A stretch of 64,000 bases of DNA from Streptomyces albidoflavus (lineage in GTDB: Bacteria > Actinomycetota > Actinomycetes > Streptomycetales > Streptomycetaceae), in assembly GCF_000719955.1 (NCBI RefSeq), contig NZ_JOII01000011.1, positions 62,001 through 126,000 of the forward strand, written 5' to 3'. Under the pieces are notes generated by a model. It saw only the letters and a program-made list of their open reading frames with translations. It was not told where the DNA came from and ran no database searches. This document shows, one piece after another, positions 1 to 7,140 of the stretch. Both the position numbers and the translations under genes were made by a program. Numbering within the stretch: the first letter of the stretch is position 1; each line of letters starts with the position of its first letter.

Positions 1-392
1 CGCGCCGCGTCGTGCACCAGGACGGTCGTCACGTCGGCGGGCAGCGCGTCGAGCCCGCGCCGTACCGACTCCTGCCGGGTCTCGCCGCCGGCCACCACCA
101 CGATGTCGGTCTCGTCGCCGCCCCCGGCCCGCGCGGGCGCGAAGGAGGGCGCCTCGGTGGGGTGGAGGTGGTCGTCGACCATGGCGCGCACCTCGGCGAC
201 GCCGTCGGACGGGGCGACCACCACGACCAGGGACACGGCGCGCGAGGCGGCCATGGCCCGGACGGCGTGGACGAGCATGGGGGTTCCGTGCAGCGTACGC
301 AGGGCTTTCGGGGTGCCGGGGCCGAGCCGCACGCCGCGGCCGGCCGCCGGGATCACCACCGCCGTGCGGGGCGCCTGGGTTTCGTCAGTCAT
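1..392 (-). CDS. ispD: 2-C-methyl-D-erythritol 4-phosphate cytidylyltransferase, N-terminal part
   Basis: The enzyme transfers CMP from CTP to methylerythritol phosphate, the third step of the non-mevalonate isoprenoid pathway in the cytoplasm. About 130 N-terminal residues are visible before the gene runs off the left edge. They include the nucleotide-binding loop PAAGRGVRLG near residues 15-24, the segment GTPKALRTLHGTPML, and the VVVAGGETRQESVRRGL motif typical of IspD. The ATG start (complement of 390-392) begins MTDETQAPRTAVVIPAAG. It lies downstream of carD on the same strand, the usual actinobacterial order. Identification is firm; the C-terminal half cannot be judged. Confidence 0.93.
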   Translation of the reverse strand, partial: MTDETQAPRTAVVIPAAGRGVRLGPGTPKALRTLHGTPMLVHAVRAMAASRAVSLVVVVAPSDGVAEVRAMVDDHLHPTEAPSFAPARAGGGDETDIVVVAGGETRQESVRRGLDALPADVTTVLVHDAA

Positions 393-602
393 CGGTTCCG
401 TTCAGGTTTGTACGCTCGGGCGTCCTGGGTATGGCCACCAACGTGCCGGGCGCGACGTCTGGACCGGACCCTTCCGTGACTTCCGGTCGAGCCGTTCACC
501 GGGGACCCGGCACGTCCAGCAGCGACACGCCGGGGGCCTTCCGACCGCAGACGCGACACCACACCGCACGCGGCACGCGACGATCAGTATCCCGGTACGC
601 CA

Positions 603-630
603 GAGGGGCACACCGGCAGGCGTGCCCCTC
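603..630. terminator. Stem-loop in the carD-ispD gap
   Basis: A 9-bp perfect stem (GAGGGGCAC at 603-611 with GTGCCCCTC at 622-630) encloses a 10-nt loop and is followed on the plus strand by TTT. The T-run is on the plus side although both flanking genes are on the minus strand. It may therefore end stray rightward transcripts or act as a two-way barrier. The rest of 393-764 shows no gene I can support. Confidence 0.5.
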
Positions 631-680
631 TTTCGTGGCTCCCTCTCGGCGCAGCCCGCTTCTCCGTCCGGACATGCCGA

Positions 681-710
681 ATCGCCCGGTGAAGAAGATC
701 AACGGGCGAT
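681..710. repeat. Inverted repeat downstream of carD
   Basis: ATCGCCCG at 681-688 is perfectly inverted as CGGGCGAT at 703-710 around a 14-nt spacer. It lies about 55 bp past the carD stop. It could be a hairpin in the carD 3' end or a protein site; no T-tract follows. Confidence 0.35.
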
Positions 711-742
711 ACGGCAGATGGACGTGCGCGCTTCACGCCACG

Positions 743-760
743 CCGCTCCGCGAGGAGCGG
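743..760 (-). terminator. Hairpin just after carD
   Basis: CCGCTCC (743-749) and GGAGCGG (754-760) form a tight 7-bp stem with a GCGA tetraloop starting 5 nt after the carD stop. No U-tract follows, as is common in Streptomyces. It may terminate carD or protect its 3' end. Confidence 0.45.
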
Positions 761-764
761 GGTG

Positions 765-1247
765 TCAGGAGGCGAGCACCTCGTCGAGGAGGGCCTCGGC
801 CTTGTCCTCGTTGGTGTTCTCGGCCAGCGCCAGCTCGCTGACCAGGATCTGGCGAGCCTTCGCCAGCATGCGCTTCTCACCGGCGGACAGACCGCGCTCG
901 CGCTCCCGGCGCCACAGGTCGCGGACGACCTCGGCGACGCGGATCACATCGCCCGACGCCAGCTTCTCCAGATTCGCCTTGTAGCGTCGGGACCAGTTGG
1001 TCGGCTCCTCGGCATACGGCGCTCGCAGCACCTCGAAGACCCGGTCCAGACCGTCCTGGCCCACTACGTCGCGCACGCCGACCAGCTCCGCGTTGTCCGC
1101 GGGCACACGCACCGTCAGGTCGCCTTGCGCGACCTTGAGAACCAGGTAGTTCTTGTCCACACCCTTGATCTGACGAGTTTCGATTGCCTCGATCAGCGCG
1201 GCCCCGTGATGGGGATAGACCACGGTGTCGCCAACCTTGAACGTCAT
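765..1247 (-). CDS. carD: CarD family RNA polymerase-binding transcription factor
   Basis: This 160-residue protein matches actinobacterial CarD along its length. An N-terminal Tudor-like RNA-polymerase interaction domain starts at [17 protein letters not shown] and runs to about residue 65. A helical DNA-binding C-terminal domain contains [16 protein letters not shown] and a basic RRERERGLS stretch, and the tail is [14 protein letters not shown]. CarD stabilises open complexes at housekeeping and rRNA promoters. The ATG start is preceded by GGAAGGGG at a proper distance. It sits immediately upstream of ispD on the same strand, a conserved pairing. Very confident. Confidence 0.96.
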   Translation of the reverse strand: MTFKVGDTVVYPHHGAALIEAIETRQIKGVDKNYLVLKVAQGDLTVRVPADNAELVGVRDVVGQDGLDRVFEVLRAPYAEEPTNWSRRYKANLEKLASGDVIRVAEVVRDLWRRERERGLSAGEKRMLAKARQILVSELALAENTNEDKAEALLDEVLAS

Positions 1248-1982
1248 GTGACAGGTACCCCTTCCGTGGCTATCAAGGGTAACACGAGAATCGGGGCCCT
1301 TGAATGGCGTTTTCGCAGGTCAGGCCATATCTCGGGGCTTGACAACAACAACGCGAACGTGCTGCGAAGGGCCTGCGGAACGAGGTATTCGCAGGTCGGG
1401 GCAGCTCTCCGGGGAAAGGGAAACGCGTACGTTACAGGTAGTTGAAGCCGTAAAGGAAGGGCTTTATGTCCTGTTTTGTCCGGTACGGTGACCCCCTGTA
1501 CGGCTCCCGCGTTCGAGGGACCGCGTCACACTTCCCGGCATTGCCGGAATTGATCACGCGGGCGCGTCCGGGGCCCCCGGAGGGGCCGGCTCGGGGGCGC
1601 CGGGGAAACGCCGGGCGGGATCACGGCGCGATCACGGGGTGATCACACGGCGCGGCGCGGGGCGAGAAGCGGCGGGACTCTGATCCTTTTCCCCGGCGCC
1701 CATGCATTCCTTACCGAAAAACCCGGGAATCCCCCTCACCGGAGCCCCCCGCGCATTTCCGCATTGCCAGGGCCCGGGGCGTACGCCGGTCGCTGCGCGG
1801 GCGCCCTCCCGACGGGGGGACGTAGGGCCGCCCGGGGTGTCCCTGGTCCGGGTGGAGGCGGGTCGGGTGAATCCCGGTGGCGACGGCTCGGTAACCTGAT
1901 CACGCTTGACCGGGAGGGTCCCGATGCGCCCCTTGTCCCGTACCGCCCTCGTTCCGTCCTCGTTCAAGGAGTTGCCCGCACC
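1248..1982. other. Long divergent intergenic region between carD and the lipoprotein gene
   Basis: About 735 bp without a gene I can support. It must hold the carD promoter (leftward) and the lipoprotein promoter (rightward). The stretch 1290-1500 is visibly less GC-rich than its surroundings and includes a TTGACA hexamer at 1339-1344, but I find no matching -10. A cluster of GATCAC repeats lies at 1619-1646. A 58-codon reading frame at 1466-1642 has an AAGGAAGG sequence before its ATG, but its composition does not look like a protein. Confidence 0.5.
1619..1646. repeat. Three GATCAC direct repeats with 11-bp period
   Basis: GATCAC occurs at 1619-1624, 1630-1635 and 1641-1646, exactly 11 bp apart, with a further TGATCACGC near 1551. 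Direct repeats with an 11-bp period are how response regulators such as PhoP contact one DNA face, but the hexamer here is not the GTTCACC consensus. No factor can be named from sequence. Confidence 0.4.
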
Positions 1983-2663
1983 GTGAGCAGCAGCCTTCGA
2001 CGCGGCGCCCTCGCCGCCGCCGCCATCGCGTTCTCGATCGCCTCGCTCGCCTCGTGCGCCGCAGGGAACAACGCCGAGACCCACCAGATCAACCCGGACA
2101 ACGCACGGGCCACGGTCGGCGACATCATGGTCCAGAACGCCGTGGTCGTGACCCAGCCCGACCGCGAGTCGACCGGTCCGGCGATCGTCGCCGCCACGAT
2201 CTTCAACAACGGCACCAAGGACCAGACCCTCGACTCGGTCGTGGTCGACGGCGTGAACAAGAAGGCCGAGCTGACCGCCGCGCAGGGCAACGGCAAGCTC
2301 ACCATCCCGGCCGGCGGCCGCCTCATCGTCGGCGGCGAGGACAACGCCTCGGCGGTCCTGCCCAGCAGCCGCACCGCCGTCCTCGACGGCAACGCGCAGG
2401 CCATCACCTTCACGTTCAGCCGCACGGGTGACGTGAAGCTGAACACCCTGGTCGTCCCGGCCACCAGCTACTTCGAGAAGTGGGGCCCGAGCGAGATGCC
2501 GAGCGCCCCCGCCTCGGGCAGCCCCTCCCCCGACACCTCCGCGAGCCCCGGTGAGGGCTCCGAGACCCCGGCCGACGAGACGGGCGGCCCCACCGAGGGC
2601 GCTGAGGGTGCCGAGGGCGCGCAGGGTGAGGCGGCCGACGGGGCGTCGCACGCCGGTCACTGA
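1983..2663 (+). CDS. Secreted lipoprotein, copper-chaperone-like (DUF461/PCu(A)C-type)
   Basis: A 226-residue lipoprotein starting at GTG, with AAGGAG 11 nt upstream. The N-terminus has basic residues, a hydrophobic stretch and the lipobox LASC, so Cys of roughly residue 25 is lipidated and the protein sits outside the membrane. The middle (about 40-165) is a beta-rich domain with VGDIMVQNAVVV and AATIFNNGTKDQTLDSV, like the DUF461 proteins related to PCu(A)C copper chaperones. The tail from about 175 is low-complexity Pro/Ser/Glu/Gly, probably spanning cell wall, and ends in DGASHAGH. It converges on phoP across a strong hairpin. Copper binding is inference only; the classical Met/His ligands are not obvious. 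Confidence 0.75.
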   Translation: MSSSLRRGALAAAAIAFSIASLASCAAGNNAETHQINPDNARATVGDIMVQNAVVVTQPDRESTGPAIVAATIFNNGTKDQTLDSVVVDGVNKKAELTAAQGNGKLTIPAGGRLIVGGEDNASAVLPSSRTAVLDGNAQAITFTFSRTGDVKLNTLVVPATSYFEKWGPSEMPSAPASGSPSPDTSASPGEGSETPADETGGPTEGAEGAEGAQGEAADGASHAGH

Positions 2664-2674
2664 GACGCGTACGT

Positions 2675-2719
2675 ACGTGAGGAGGGCGGGACCCGGTGCG
2701 GGTCCCGCCCTCCTCACGT
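2675..2719. terminator. Bidirectional terminator between lipoprotein and phoP
   Basis: A perfect 21-bp stem (2675-2695 with 2699-2719) closed by a 3-nt loop lies between two convergent genes. It begins about 12 bp after the lipoprotein stop. Its symmetry and position indicate a two-way terminator. Confidence 0.85.
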
Positions 2720-2722
2720 GTT

Positions 2723-2744
2723 CCGGCCCCCGTGCGGGGGCCGG
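2723..2744 (-). terminator. Second hairpin next to phoP
   Basis: CCGGCCCCC (2723-2731) pairs with GGGGGCCGG (2736-2744) around a 4-nt loop, just past the phoP stop. Together with the larger hairpin beside it, it forms a double terminator. Confidence 0.55.
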
Positions 2745-2750
2745 GCCCTG

Positions 2751-3431
2751 TCAGGGCTCGAACTTGTAGCCGAGGCCGCGCACGGTGACCAGGTAGCGCG
2801 GGGCGCCCGGGTCCGGCTCGATCTTGGCGCGCAGGCGCTTGACATGGACGTCGAGGGTCTTGGTGTCGCCCACGTAGTCGGCGCCCCAGACCCGGTCGAT
2901 GAGCTGCATCCGGGTCAGCACGCGTCCGGCGTTGCGCAGCAGCATCTCCAGCAGGTCGAACTCCTTGAGCGGCAGGTCGACCTTGCCACCGGAGACGGTG
3001 ACCACGTGCCGGTCGACGTCCATCCGCACGGGTCCGGCCTCCAGGGCCTGCGGTACGGCCTCCTCCGGTTCGCCCCGGCGGCGCAGCACGGCGCGGATAC
3101 GGGCGACCAGCTCGCGCGAGGAGAAGGGCTTGGTGACGTAGTCGTCGGCCCCTATCTCCAGGCCGACGACCTTGTCGATCTCGCTGTCCTTGGCGGTGAC
3201 CATGATCACCGGCACGTTGGAGCGGCCGCGCAGCTGGCGGCAGACCTCGGTGCCGGGGAGACCGGGCAGCATCAGGTCGAGCAGGACCAGGTCGGCGCCG
3301 TTGCGCTCGAACTCGTCGAGCCCCTCGGGCCCGGTGGCCGCGATGGCCACCTCGAAGCCCTCCTTGCGGAGCATGTAGGACAGAGCGTCGCTGAAGGATT
3401 CCTCATCCTCGACGACGAGCACTCGGGTCAC
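2751..3431 (-). CDS. phoP: Phosphate-response DNA-binding regulator PhoP (RegX3-like)
   Basis: A 226-residue OmpR-type response regulator. The receiver domain (1-120) has the acidic cluster VVEDEE at 6-11, phosphoacceptor Asp52 in LLDLM, Thr79 and Lys101 in KPFSS. The C-terminal winged helix (about 130-226) carries LPLKEFDLLEMLLRN and the recognition segment TLDVHVKRLRAKIE, ending GLGYKFEP. In Streptomyces PhoP activates the pho regulon and represses much antibiotic production under phosphate limitation. The GTG start overlaps the phoR stop by 4 bases (GTGA), so the pair is translationally coupled. Adjacent phoU and the PHO box support the name over other OmpR members. Confidence 0.93.
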   Translation of the reverse strand: MTRVLVVEDEESFSDALSYMLRKEGFEVAIAATGPEGLDEFERNGADLVLLDLMLPGLPGTEVCRQLRGRSNVPVIMVTAKDSEIDKVVGLEIGADDYVTKPFSSRELVARIRAVLRRRGEPEEAVPQALEAGPVRMDVDRHVVTVSGGKVDLPLKEFDLLEMLLRNAGRVLTRMQLIDRVWGADYVGDTKTLDVHVKRLRAKIEPDPGAPRYLVTVRGLGYKFEP

Positions 3432-4732
3432 GGAAGGACCTCCGGGGCAGGAAGAACGGATGGTGGGGCGGTGAGCGGTACGGGTACGTCGCCGGTGGTG
3501 CGGGCGGCGGTCGCGCCGGAGGCGTCCGGGCCGCCCGTCGCGGGCCGGGGCCGTGTCTTCGGCCGCGTACGGCGGTCGCGGGTGGCGCCGGCCTCGGGGA
3601 GGCGGAGGGTGAAGGTCGAGCCCTGGCCCTCGGAGCTCCAGACGGTGACCTCGCCGCCGTGCGAGGCGGCGACGTGTTTGACGATGGCGAGGCCGAGGCC
3701 GGTGCCGCCGGTGGCGCGGGAGCGGGCGGGGTCGACGCGGTAGAACCGCTCGAAGATCCGCTCGCGGTCCTTCTCGGATATGCCGATGCCCTGGTCGGTG
3801 ACGGTGATGTCGATGTAGGTGCCGTCGGGCTCGGCGACCCGGCGGGCGGCGACGCCGACGCGGGTACGGGGCGGGGAGTAGTTGACGGCGTTCTCGACGA
3901 GGTTGCCGAGAGCGCCGACCAGGGCGCCCCGGCTGCCCCAGACGAAGAGGTCGATGTCGCCGCCCCAGCTCATGGTGATCTGCTTGTGGGCGGCGGCCTG
4001 GCGGCTGCGGTCCATCGCCTCGGCGATCAGCTCGTCGACGTCGACGGGCTCGGCGTCCTCCATCGGGTCGTCGTTCTGCACCCGGGAGAGGTCGATCAGC
4101 TCCTGGACGAGGCTGGTGAGCCGGGTCGCCTCGATCTCCATCCGTCCGGCGAACCGCTCGACCGCCTCCGGGTCGTCGGCCGCGTCCCGGACCGCCTCGG
4201 AGAGCAGGGAGAGGGCGCCGACCGGGGTCTTCAGCTCGTGGCTGACGTTGGCGACGAAGTCGCGGCGGACCGCCTCGATCCGGCGGGCCTCGGTGAGGTC
4301 CTCGACCAGGAGCAGCACCAGCCGGGAGCCGAGCGGGGCGACCCGCGCGGAGACGGCGAGCCCGTCCCCCCGGCCGGCGCCGCGGCGCGGCAGGTCCAGC
4401 TCGGCCTGGCGTATCTCGCCGTCGCGCCGGGTGTCGCGGGCCATCTTCAGCATCGGCTCGACGGCCAGCTTGCCGCCCCGCACCAGCCCGAGGGCGTACG
4501 CGGCGGAGCTGGCCTTGACCACGCCGTCCCCCTCGTCGAGGACGACGGCGGAGGAGCGGAGGGCGGAGAGGACGGTGTCGACGCCCGGCGGCAGCACCGG
4601 GGTGCTGTGCAGGGAGGAGCGGGTGGGCCGCCGCAGCTCGCGTTCGCTCCAGCGGAACGCCAGCATCGCGATGACACCGGTGCACACCCCGGCGATCGCG
4701 GCCACCGCGGCCACTGCCGTGTTCACGTCCAT
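3428..4732 (-). CDS. phoR: Phosphate-sensing membrane histidine kinase PhoR (SenX3-like)
   Basis: A 434-residue sensor kinase paired with PhoP. One hydrophobic segment lies at about 5-25, so the protein is anchored with little outside it, as in SenX3/PhoR of actinobacteria. A PAS-like region (about 50-145) follows. The HisKA domain has the phosphoacceptor His165 in NVSHELKTP, and the HATPase domain has an N-box NLVENAVNYSPP, DQGIGIS and GGTGLGLAIVKH. The C-terminal 45 residues are Pro/Arg/Thr-rich and probably disordered. It overlaps phoP and faces phoU across the PHO box, so autoregulation by PhoP is expected. Confidence 0.93.
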   Translation of the reverse strand: MDVNTAVAAVAAIAGVCTGVIAMLAFRWSERELRRPTRSSLHSTPVLPPGVDTVLSALRSSAVVLDEGDGVVKASSAAYALGLVRGGKLAVEPMLKMARDTRRDGEIRQAELDLPRRGAGRGDGLAVSARVAPLGSRLVLLLVEDLTEARRIEAVRRDFVANVSHELKTPVGALSLLSEAVRDAADDPEAVERFAGRMEIEATRLTSLVQELIDLSRVQNDDPMEDAEPVDVDELIAEAMDRSRQAAAHKQITMSWGGDIDLFVWGSRGALVGALGNLVENAVNYSPPRTRVGVAARRVAEPDGTYIDITVTDQGIGISEKDRERIFERFYRVDPARSRATGGTGLGLAIVKHVAASHGGEVTVWSSEGQGSTFTLRLPEAGATRDRRTRPKTRPRPATGGPDASGATAARTTGDVPVPLTAPPSVLPAPEVLP

Positions 4733-4805
4733 GTGTCCAGGTTATGCGCGCGGAACCCCCCGCTCACAGCGGCGGGAGTGCGGCCCGCACCACTCGTCGC
4801 CCAGA

Positions 4806-4838
4806 GTTCACCGTGGCGACGGAGCTGGTTCACCGGAG
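4806..4838. promoter_or_regulatory. PHO box in the phoR-phoU divergent region
   Basis: GTTCACC occurs at 4806-4812 and again at 4828-4834, exactly 22 bp (two 11-nt units) apart, with a degenerate unit between. The published Streptomyces PHO box is a set of 11-nt direct repeats with GTTCACC cores and lies between phoRP and phoU, which is the arrangement here. The site is about 85 bp upstream of phoU and about 75 bp upstream of phoR. Confidence 0.85.
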
Positions 4839-4918
4839 ATGCCGGATGTCGTCGCGAACACCGCTCATCGTGGGAGCGTGGGGCCCAGAGCCCCCCGTTA
4901 CCGGGAGAGAGGGAGCCC

Positions 4919-5599
4919 ATGCGGGACGCGTACCACGAGGAACTGGACTCGATCGGGGACAGCCTGGTCGAGATGGCGCGGCTGGTCGGTTCGGCCATCG
5001 GACGTGCCACGACGGCGATACTGGACGCCGATCTGAATCTGGCGGAGAGCGTGATCGCCGGGGACCAGAAGATCGACGACCTCCAGCACGACCTGGAGGC
5101 GCGGGCCATCGCGCTGCTGGCCCGCCAGCAGCCCGTCGCGACCGATCTGCGGATCGTCGTGACGAGCCTGAGGATGAGCGCCGACCTGGAGCGCTCCGGC
5201 GATCTGGCGAAGCACGTGGCGAAGCAGGCGCGGCTGCGCTACCCCGAGTCGCCGGTCCCCCGCGACCTGCACGCGACGCTGCTGGAGATGGGGCAGCTGG
5301 CGCAGCGCCTGATGGCGAAGGCGGCCGAGGTGATCATCACCAAGGACGTCGACCTGGCGCTCCAGCTGGAGACCGACGACGACGAGATGGACCTGCTGCA
5401 CCGCACGCTCTTCCAGCACCTGATGGACGACCGCTGGAAGCACGGTGTGGAGACGGCGGTCGACGTGACGCTGCTCGGCCGCTACTACGAGCGGTTCGCG
5501 GACCACGCCGTCTCGGTCGCCAACCGCGTCGTCTACCTGGTCACCGGCGAGCACGCCGACGGCATCCAGACGCCGGGGGTGCCGGTCGAGGGCGTGTAG
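4919..5599 (+). CDS. phoU: Phosphate transport system regulator PhoU
   Basis: A 226-residue all-helical protein made of two PhoU three-helix repeats. Characteristic segments are the start MRDAYHEELDSIGDSLVEM, DLRIVVTSLRMSADLERSGD in repeat one, and GRYYERFADHAVSVANRVVYL in repeat two, which holds the conserved E-R-x-x-D-H metal-binding motif. PhoU couples the Pst phosphate transporter to PhoR and damps pho regulon expression. The ATG has a purine-rich ribosome site (GGGAGAGAGGGAG). It is transcribed away from phoRP across the shared PHO box and ends at a strong terminator. Confidence 0.94.
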   Translation: MRDAYHEELDSIGDSLVEMARLVGSAIGRATTAILDADLNLAESVIAGDQKIDDLQHDLEARAIALLARQQPVATDLRIVVTSLRMSADLERSGDLAKHVAKQARLRYPESPVPRDLHATLLEMGQLAQRLMAKAAEVIITKDVDLALQLETDDDEMDLLHRTLFQHLMDDRWKHGVETAVDVTLLGRYYERFADHAVSVANRVVYLVTGEHADGIQTPGVPVEGV

Positions 5600-5604
5600 C
5601 CCGG

Positions 5605-5636
5605 ACAGGTCACGCACGACACAGGTCACGCACGAC
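5605..5636 (+). repeat. Tandem 16-bp repeat after phoU
   Basis: ACAGGTCACGCACGAC is present twice head to tail (5605-5620 and 5621-5636). The end of the second copy is also part of the rising arm of the terminator hairpin that follows. Confidence 0.8.
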
Positions 5637-5696
5637 AGGAGGGGCGGGGTGCCGTGGGGCATCCCGCCCCTCCTGTCGTCCCGCCCCTCCTGTCGT
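5632..5696 (+). terminator. phoU terminator with a duplicated descending arm
   Basis: A 17-bp perfect stem pairs 5632-5648 with 5663-5679. The descending arm is repeated exactly at 5680-5696, so the rising arm could pair with either copy. This is clearly a terminator for phoU; the duplication is unusual. Confidence 0.85.
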
Positions 5697-5973
5697 CCCG
5701 CCGGTCACGTCCGCTCCCGGTGCCCCGGCCGTCCCGCCCGTCACGTGCGGTGGTGTGAGCGGGCGCAGCGGCGTGCGACCGCCCCTGCCCGCACGCCCAT
5801 GTGCGCCGTTGATGCGCCCGCCGGTCGGGGCGTCCAATGAGAGGCGGTACGGCTCCGAGCCGTACGCACCGCCCGCCCGTCCGCGAGCTGCGGACGCGTA
5901 CCCGGCCGATCGACCGCCACCGCGCCGGCCGGGCCGCGTACGCCGTCCGCCCGCGACCTGTGAAGGGAACGCC
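5697..5973 (+). promoter_or_regulatory. Leader and promoter region of the cysteine-rich peptide
   Basis: About 275 bp with no gene I support. It contains a nearly uninterrupted inverted repeat, GTACGGCTC at 5847-5855 with GAGCCGTAC at 5857-5865, extended by flanking GGCGG/CCGCC. This lies about 110 bp before the peptide start and could be an operator or an RNA hairpin in its leader. Confidence 0.45.
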
Positions 5974-6141
5974 ATGGCCCAGGCCCGCACACCCGAGACC
6001 ACCCAGGAACAGCGCGTCCACCCCGCCGACCGCCGCGACCTGCCCCGGCTCGTCCTGCTGGGCGCCTGCGGCTGCGGCTCCAGCTGCGGCTGCGGGTGCC
6101 AGTCCGGCGGCTCCTGCCAGTGCGGGGGCGGCTGCGGCTGA
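5974..6141 (+). CDS. Cysteine-rich 55-residue peptide
   Basis: The first 31 residues are charged and cysteine-free (MAQARTPETTQEQRVHPADR and on to LLGA). The last 24 residues are almost only Gly, Ser, Gln and Cys, with eight cysteines in C-x-C and C-x3-C spacings (CGCGSSCGCGC, then SCQCGGGCG). GAAGGGAA precedes the ATG at a good distance, and a strong terminator follows, so it is an independent short gene. The tail could be a metallothionein-like metal clamp. Alternatively, the leader-plus-G/S/C-core layout recalls precursors of azole-modified peptides such as microcin B17, but no cyclodehydratase gene is nearby. I do not recognise the family. Confidence 0.7.
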   Translation: MAQARTPETTQEQRVHPADRRDLPRLVLLGACGCGSSCGCGCQSGGSCQCGGGCG

Positions 6142-6151
6142 CCCTCCGCCC

Positions 6152-6183
6152 GGCCCACGACCGCACCCGTGCGGTCGTGGGCC
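6152..6183 (+). terminator. Terminator after the cysteine-rich peptide
   Basis: A perfect 14-bp stem (6152-6165 with 6170-6183) with a 4-nt loop starts 10 bp after the peptide stop. It separates the peptide gene from the efflux operon. Confidence 0.85.
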
Positions 6184-6200
6184 TCTCCGTGCCGGAATAA

Positions 6201-6216
6201 CTGGACAAACGTCCAG
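6201..6216. promoter_or_regulatory. Palindromic operator before the SMR-TetR operon
   Basis: CTGGAC (6201-6206) and GTCCAG (6211-6216) form a perfect inverted repeat with an AAAC spacer, 47 bp upstream of the efflux gene. The operon ends with a TetR regulator, so this is the likely autoregulatory site. Confidence 0.6.
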
Positions 6217-6262
6217 GTTGTTCGTCCGGAAGATTCCCGCTGCAACGAAACGGAGCATCACG

Positions 6263-6586
6263 ATGACGTGGGTCCTGCTGGCGTGCGCGATCCTCGCCGA
6301 GGTCACGGCGACGATCTCGCTACGGCTCTCCGAAGGCTTCTCGAAGATCGCCCCGTCGGTCGTCGTGGTCGTCGGCTACGTCACCGCCTTCACCCTGCTC
6401 GCCCTGGTCCTCAAGCGCGGCATGGCCATCGGCGTCGCCTACGGCATCTGGGCCGCCGCCGGCGTCGCCCTGGTCGCCCTGATCGGCGCGGCCTTCCTCG
6501 GCGACAGCCTGACCCCCGTCCAGTACGGCGGCCTGGTCCTGGTCGCCGCCGGTGTGGTCGCCCTGGAGGCCGGCGGTGCCCACTGA
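6263..6586 (+). CDS. SMR family multidrug efflux protein (EmrE/QacC-like)
   Basis: A 107-residue protein with four transmembrane helices, the standard size for small multidrug resistance pumps that exchange protons for cationic drugs as dimers. The essential membrane glutamate is Glu13 in the first helix (ILAEVTATISLRLSEGF). Helix 3 contains VAYGIWAAAGVALVALIGAAFL and helix 4 ends the protein with a Gly/Val-rich stretch. GGAG lies 8-11 nt before the ATG. The next gene, a TetR repressor, overlaps its end, so the pump is probably drug-inducible. Substrate unknown. Confidence 0.9.
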   Translation: MTWVLLACAILAEVTATISLRLSEGFSKIAPSVVVVVGYVTAFTLLALVLKRGMAIGVAYGIWAAAGVALVALIGAAFLGDSLTPVQYGGLVLVAAGVVALEAGGAH

Positions 6587-7139
6587 ACCCGTGGCGGACG
6601 GCCGCCGGGCGCGCGGCGAGGAGACCCGGCGCCGCCTGCTGGACGCGACGGTCCGGGTGATCGAGCGGGACGGCGTCGCGGGGGTGACCCACCGTGCCGT
6701 CGCCGCCGAGGCGGGCGTCCCCAAGTCGGTCGCCTCGTACCACTACCCGGCCGTCGACGACCTCCTCACCGCCGCCCTGCGCGACAGCTCCGACGCCTAC
6801 GCCCGCGACCTCGCCGCCCTGCTCCCCGAGGGGTACGGCCTGGGCGACCTCGCCGCCCACCTCACCGCCTGCCAGGAGGAGAACCGCTCCCGGGCGCTGG
6901 CCGAGTACGAGCTGTACCTCCAGGCGGCCCGCCGTCCGGCCCTGCGCCCGGCCGCCGCCCGCTGGACCGCCGTCCTCGCCGAGCTGGCCGCCCCCTTCAC
7001 CACCGACCCCGCCACCGTCGCCACCCTCACGGCGACCCTGGACGGCCTCTTCCTCCAGGCCCTGCTGCGGGACGAGCCGGTGGACGCGGGCCGGGTGGAG
7101 GCGGCGATGCGGGTGGTGATCGAGGGGGCGGCCCGGTAG
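6576..7139 (+). CDS. TetR family transcriptional regulator
   Basis: A 187-residue repressor. The N-terminal helix-turn-helix (about 12-60) has RRRLLDATVRVIERDGVAGVT and AGVPKSVASYHYPAVDDLL, the classic TetR pattern. The C-terminal ligand domain has the YELYLQAARRPALRP segment seen in regulators of the YcdC/TetR_C group. I chose the GTG at 6576 because GGAGG at 6565-6569 sits 6 nt before it; this overlaps the efflux gene by 11 bases and implies coupling. It most likely represses the SMR pump through the palindrome at 6201-6216. Confidence 0.88.
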   Translation: MPTEPVADGRRARGEETRRRLLDATVRVIERDGVAGVTHRAVAAEAGVPKSVASYHYPAVDDLLTAALRDSSDAYARDLAALLPEGYGLGDLAAHLTACQEENRSRALAEYELYLQAARRPALRPAAARWTAVLAELAAPFTTDPATVATLTATLDGLFLQALLRDEPVDAGRVEAAMRVVIEGAAR

Positions 7140-7140
7140 G

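Noticed and set aside
1339..1344. TTGACA as a -35 promoter element
   Set aside because: No -10 hexamer is found at 16-19 bp in the rightward direction, so I could not call a promoter.
1466..1642. A 58-codon frame with an AAGGAAGG ribosome-like site
   Set aside because: The predicted residues turn into Arg/Gly/Pro repeats without any domain, and it runs through the GATCAC repeats. There is no supporting context.
3659..5599. A long open frame on the plus strand covering phoR and joined to phoU
   Set aside because: It is the GC-driven antisense of phoR. The real phoU starts at 4919 with a ribosome site and the family N-terminus.
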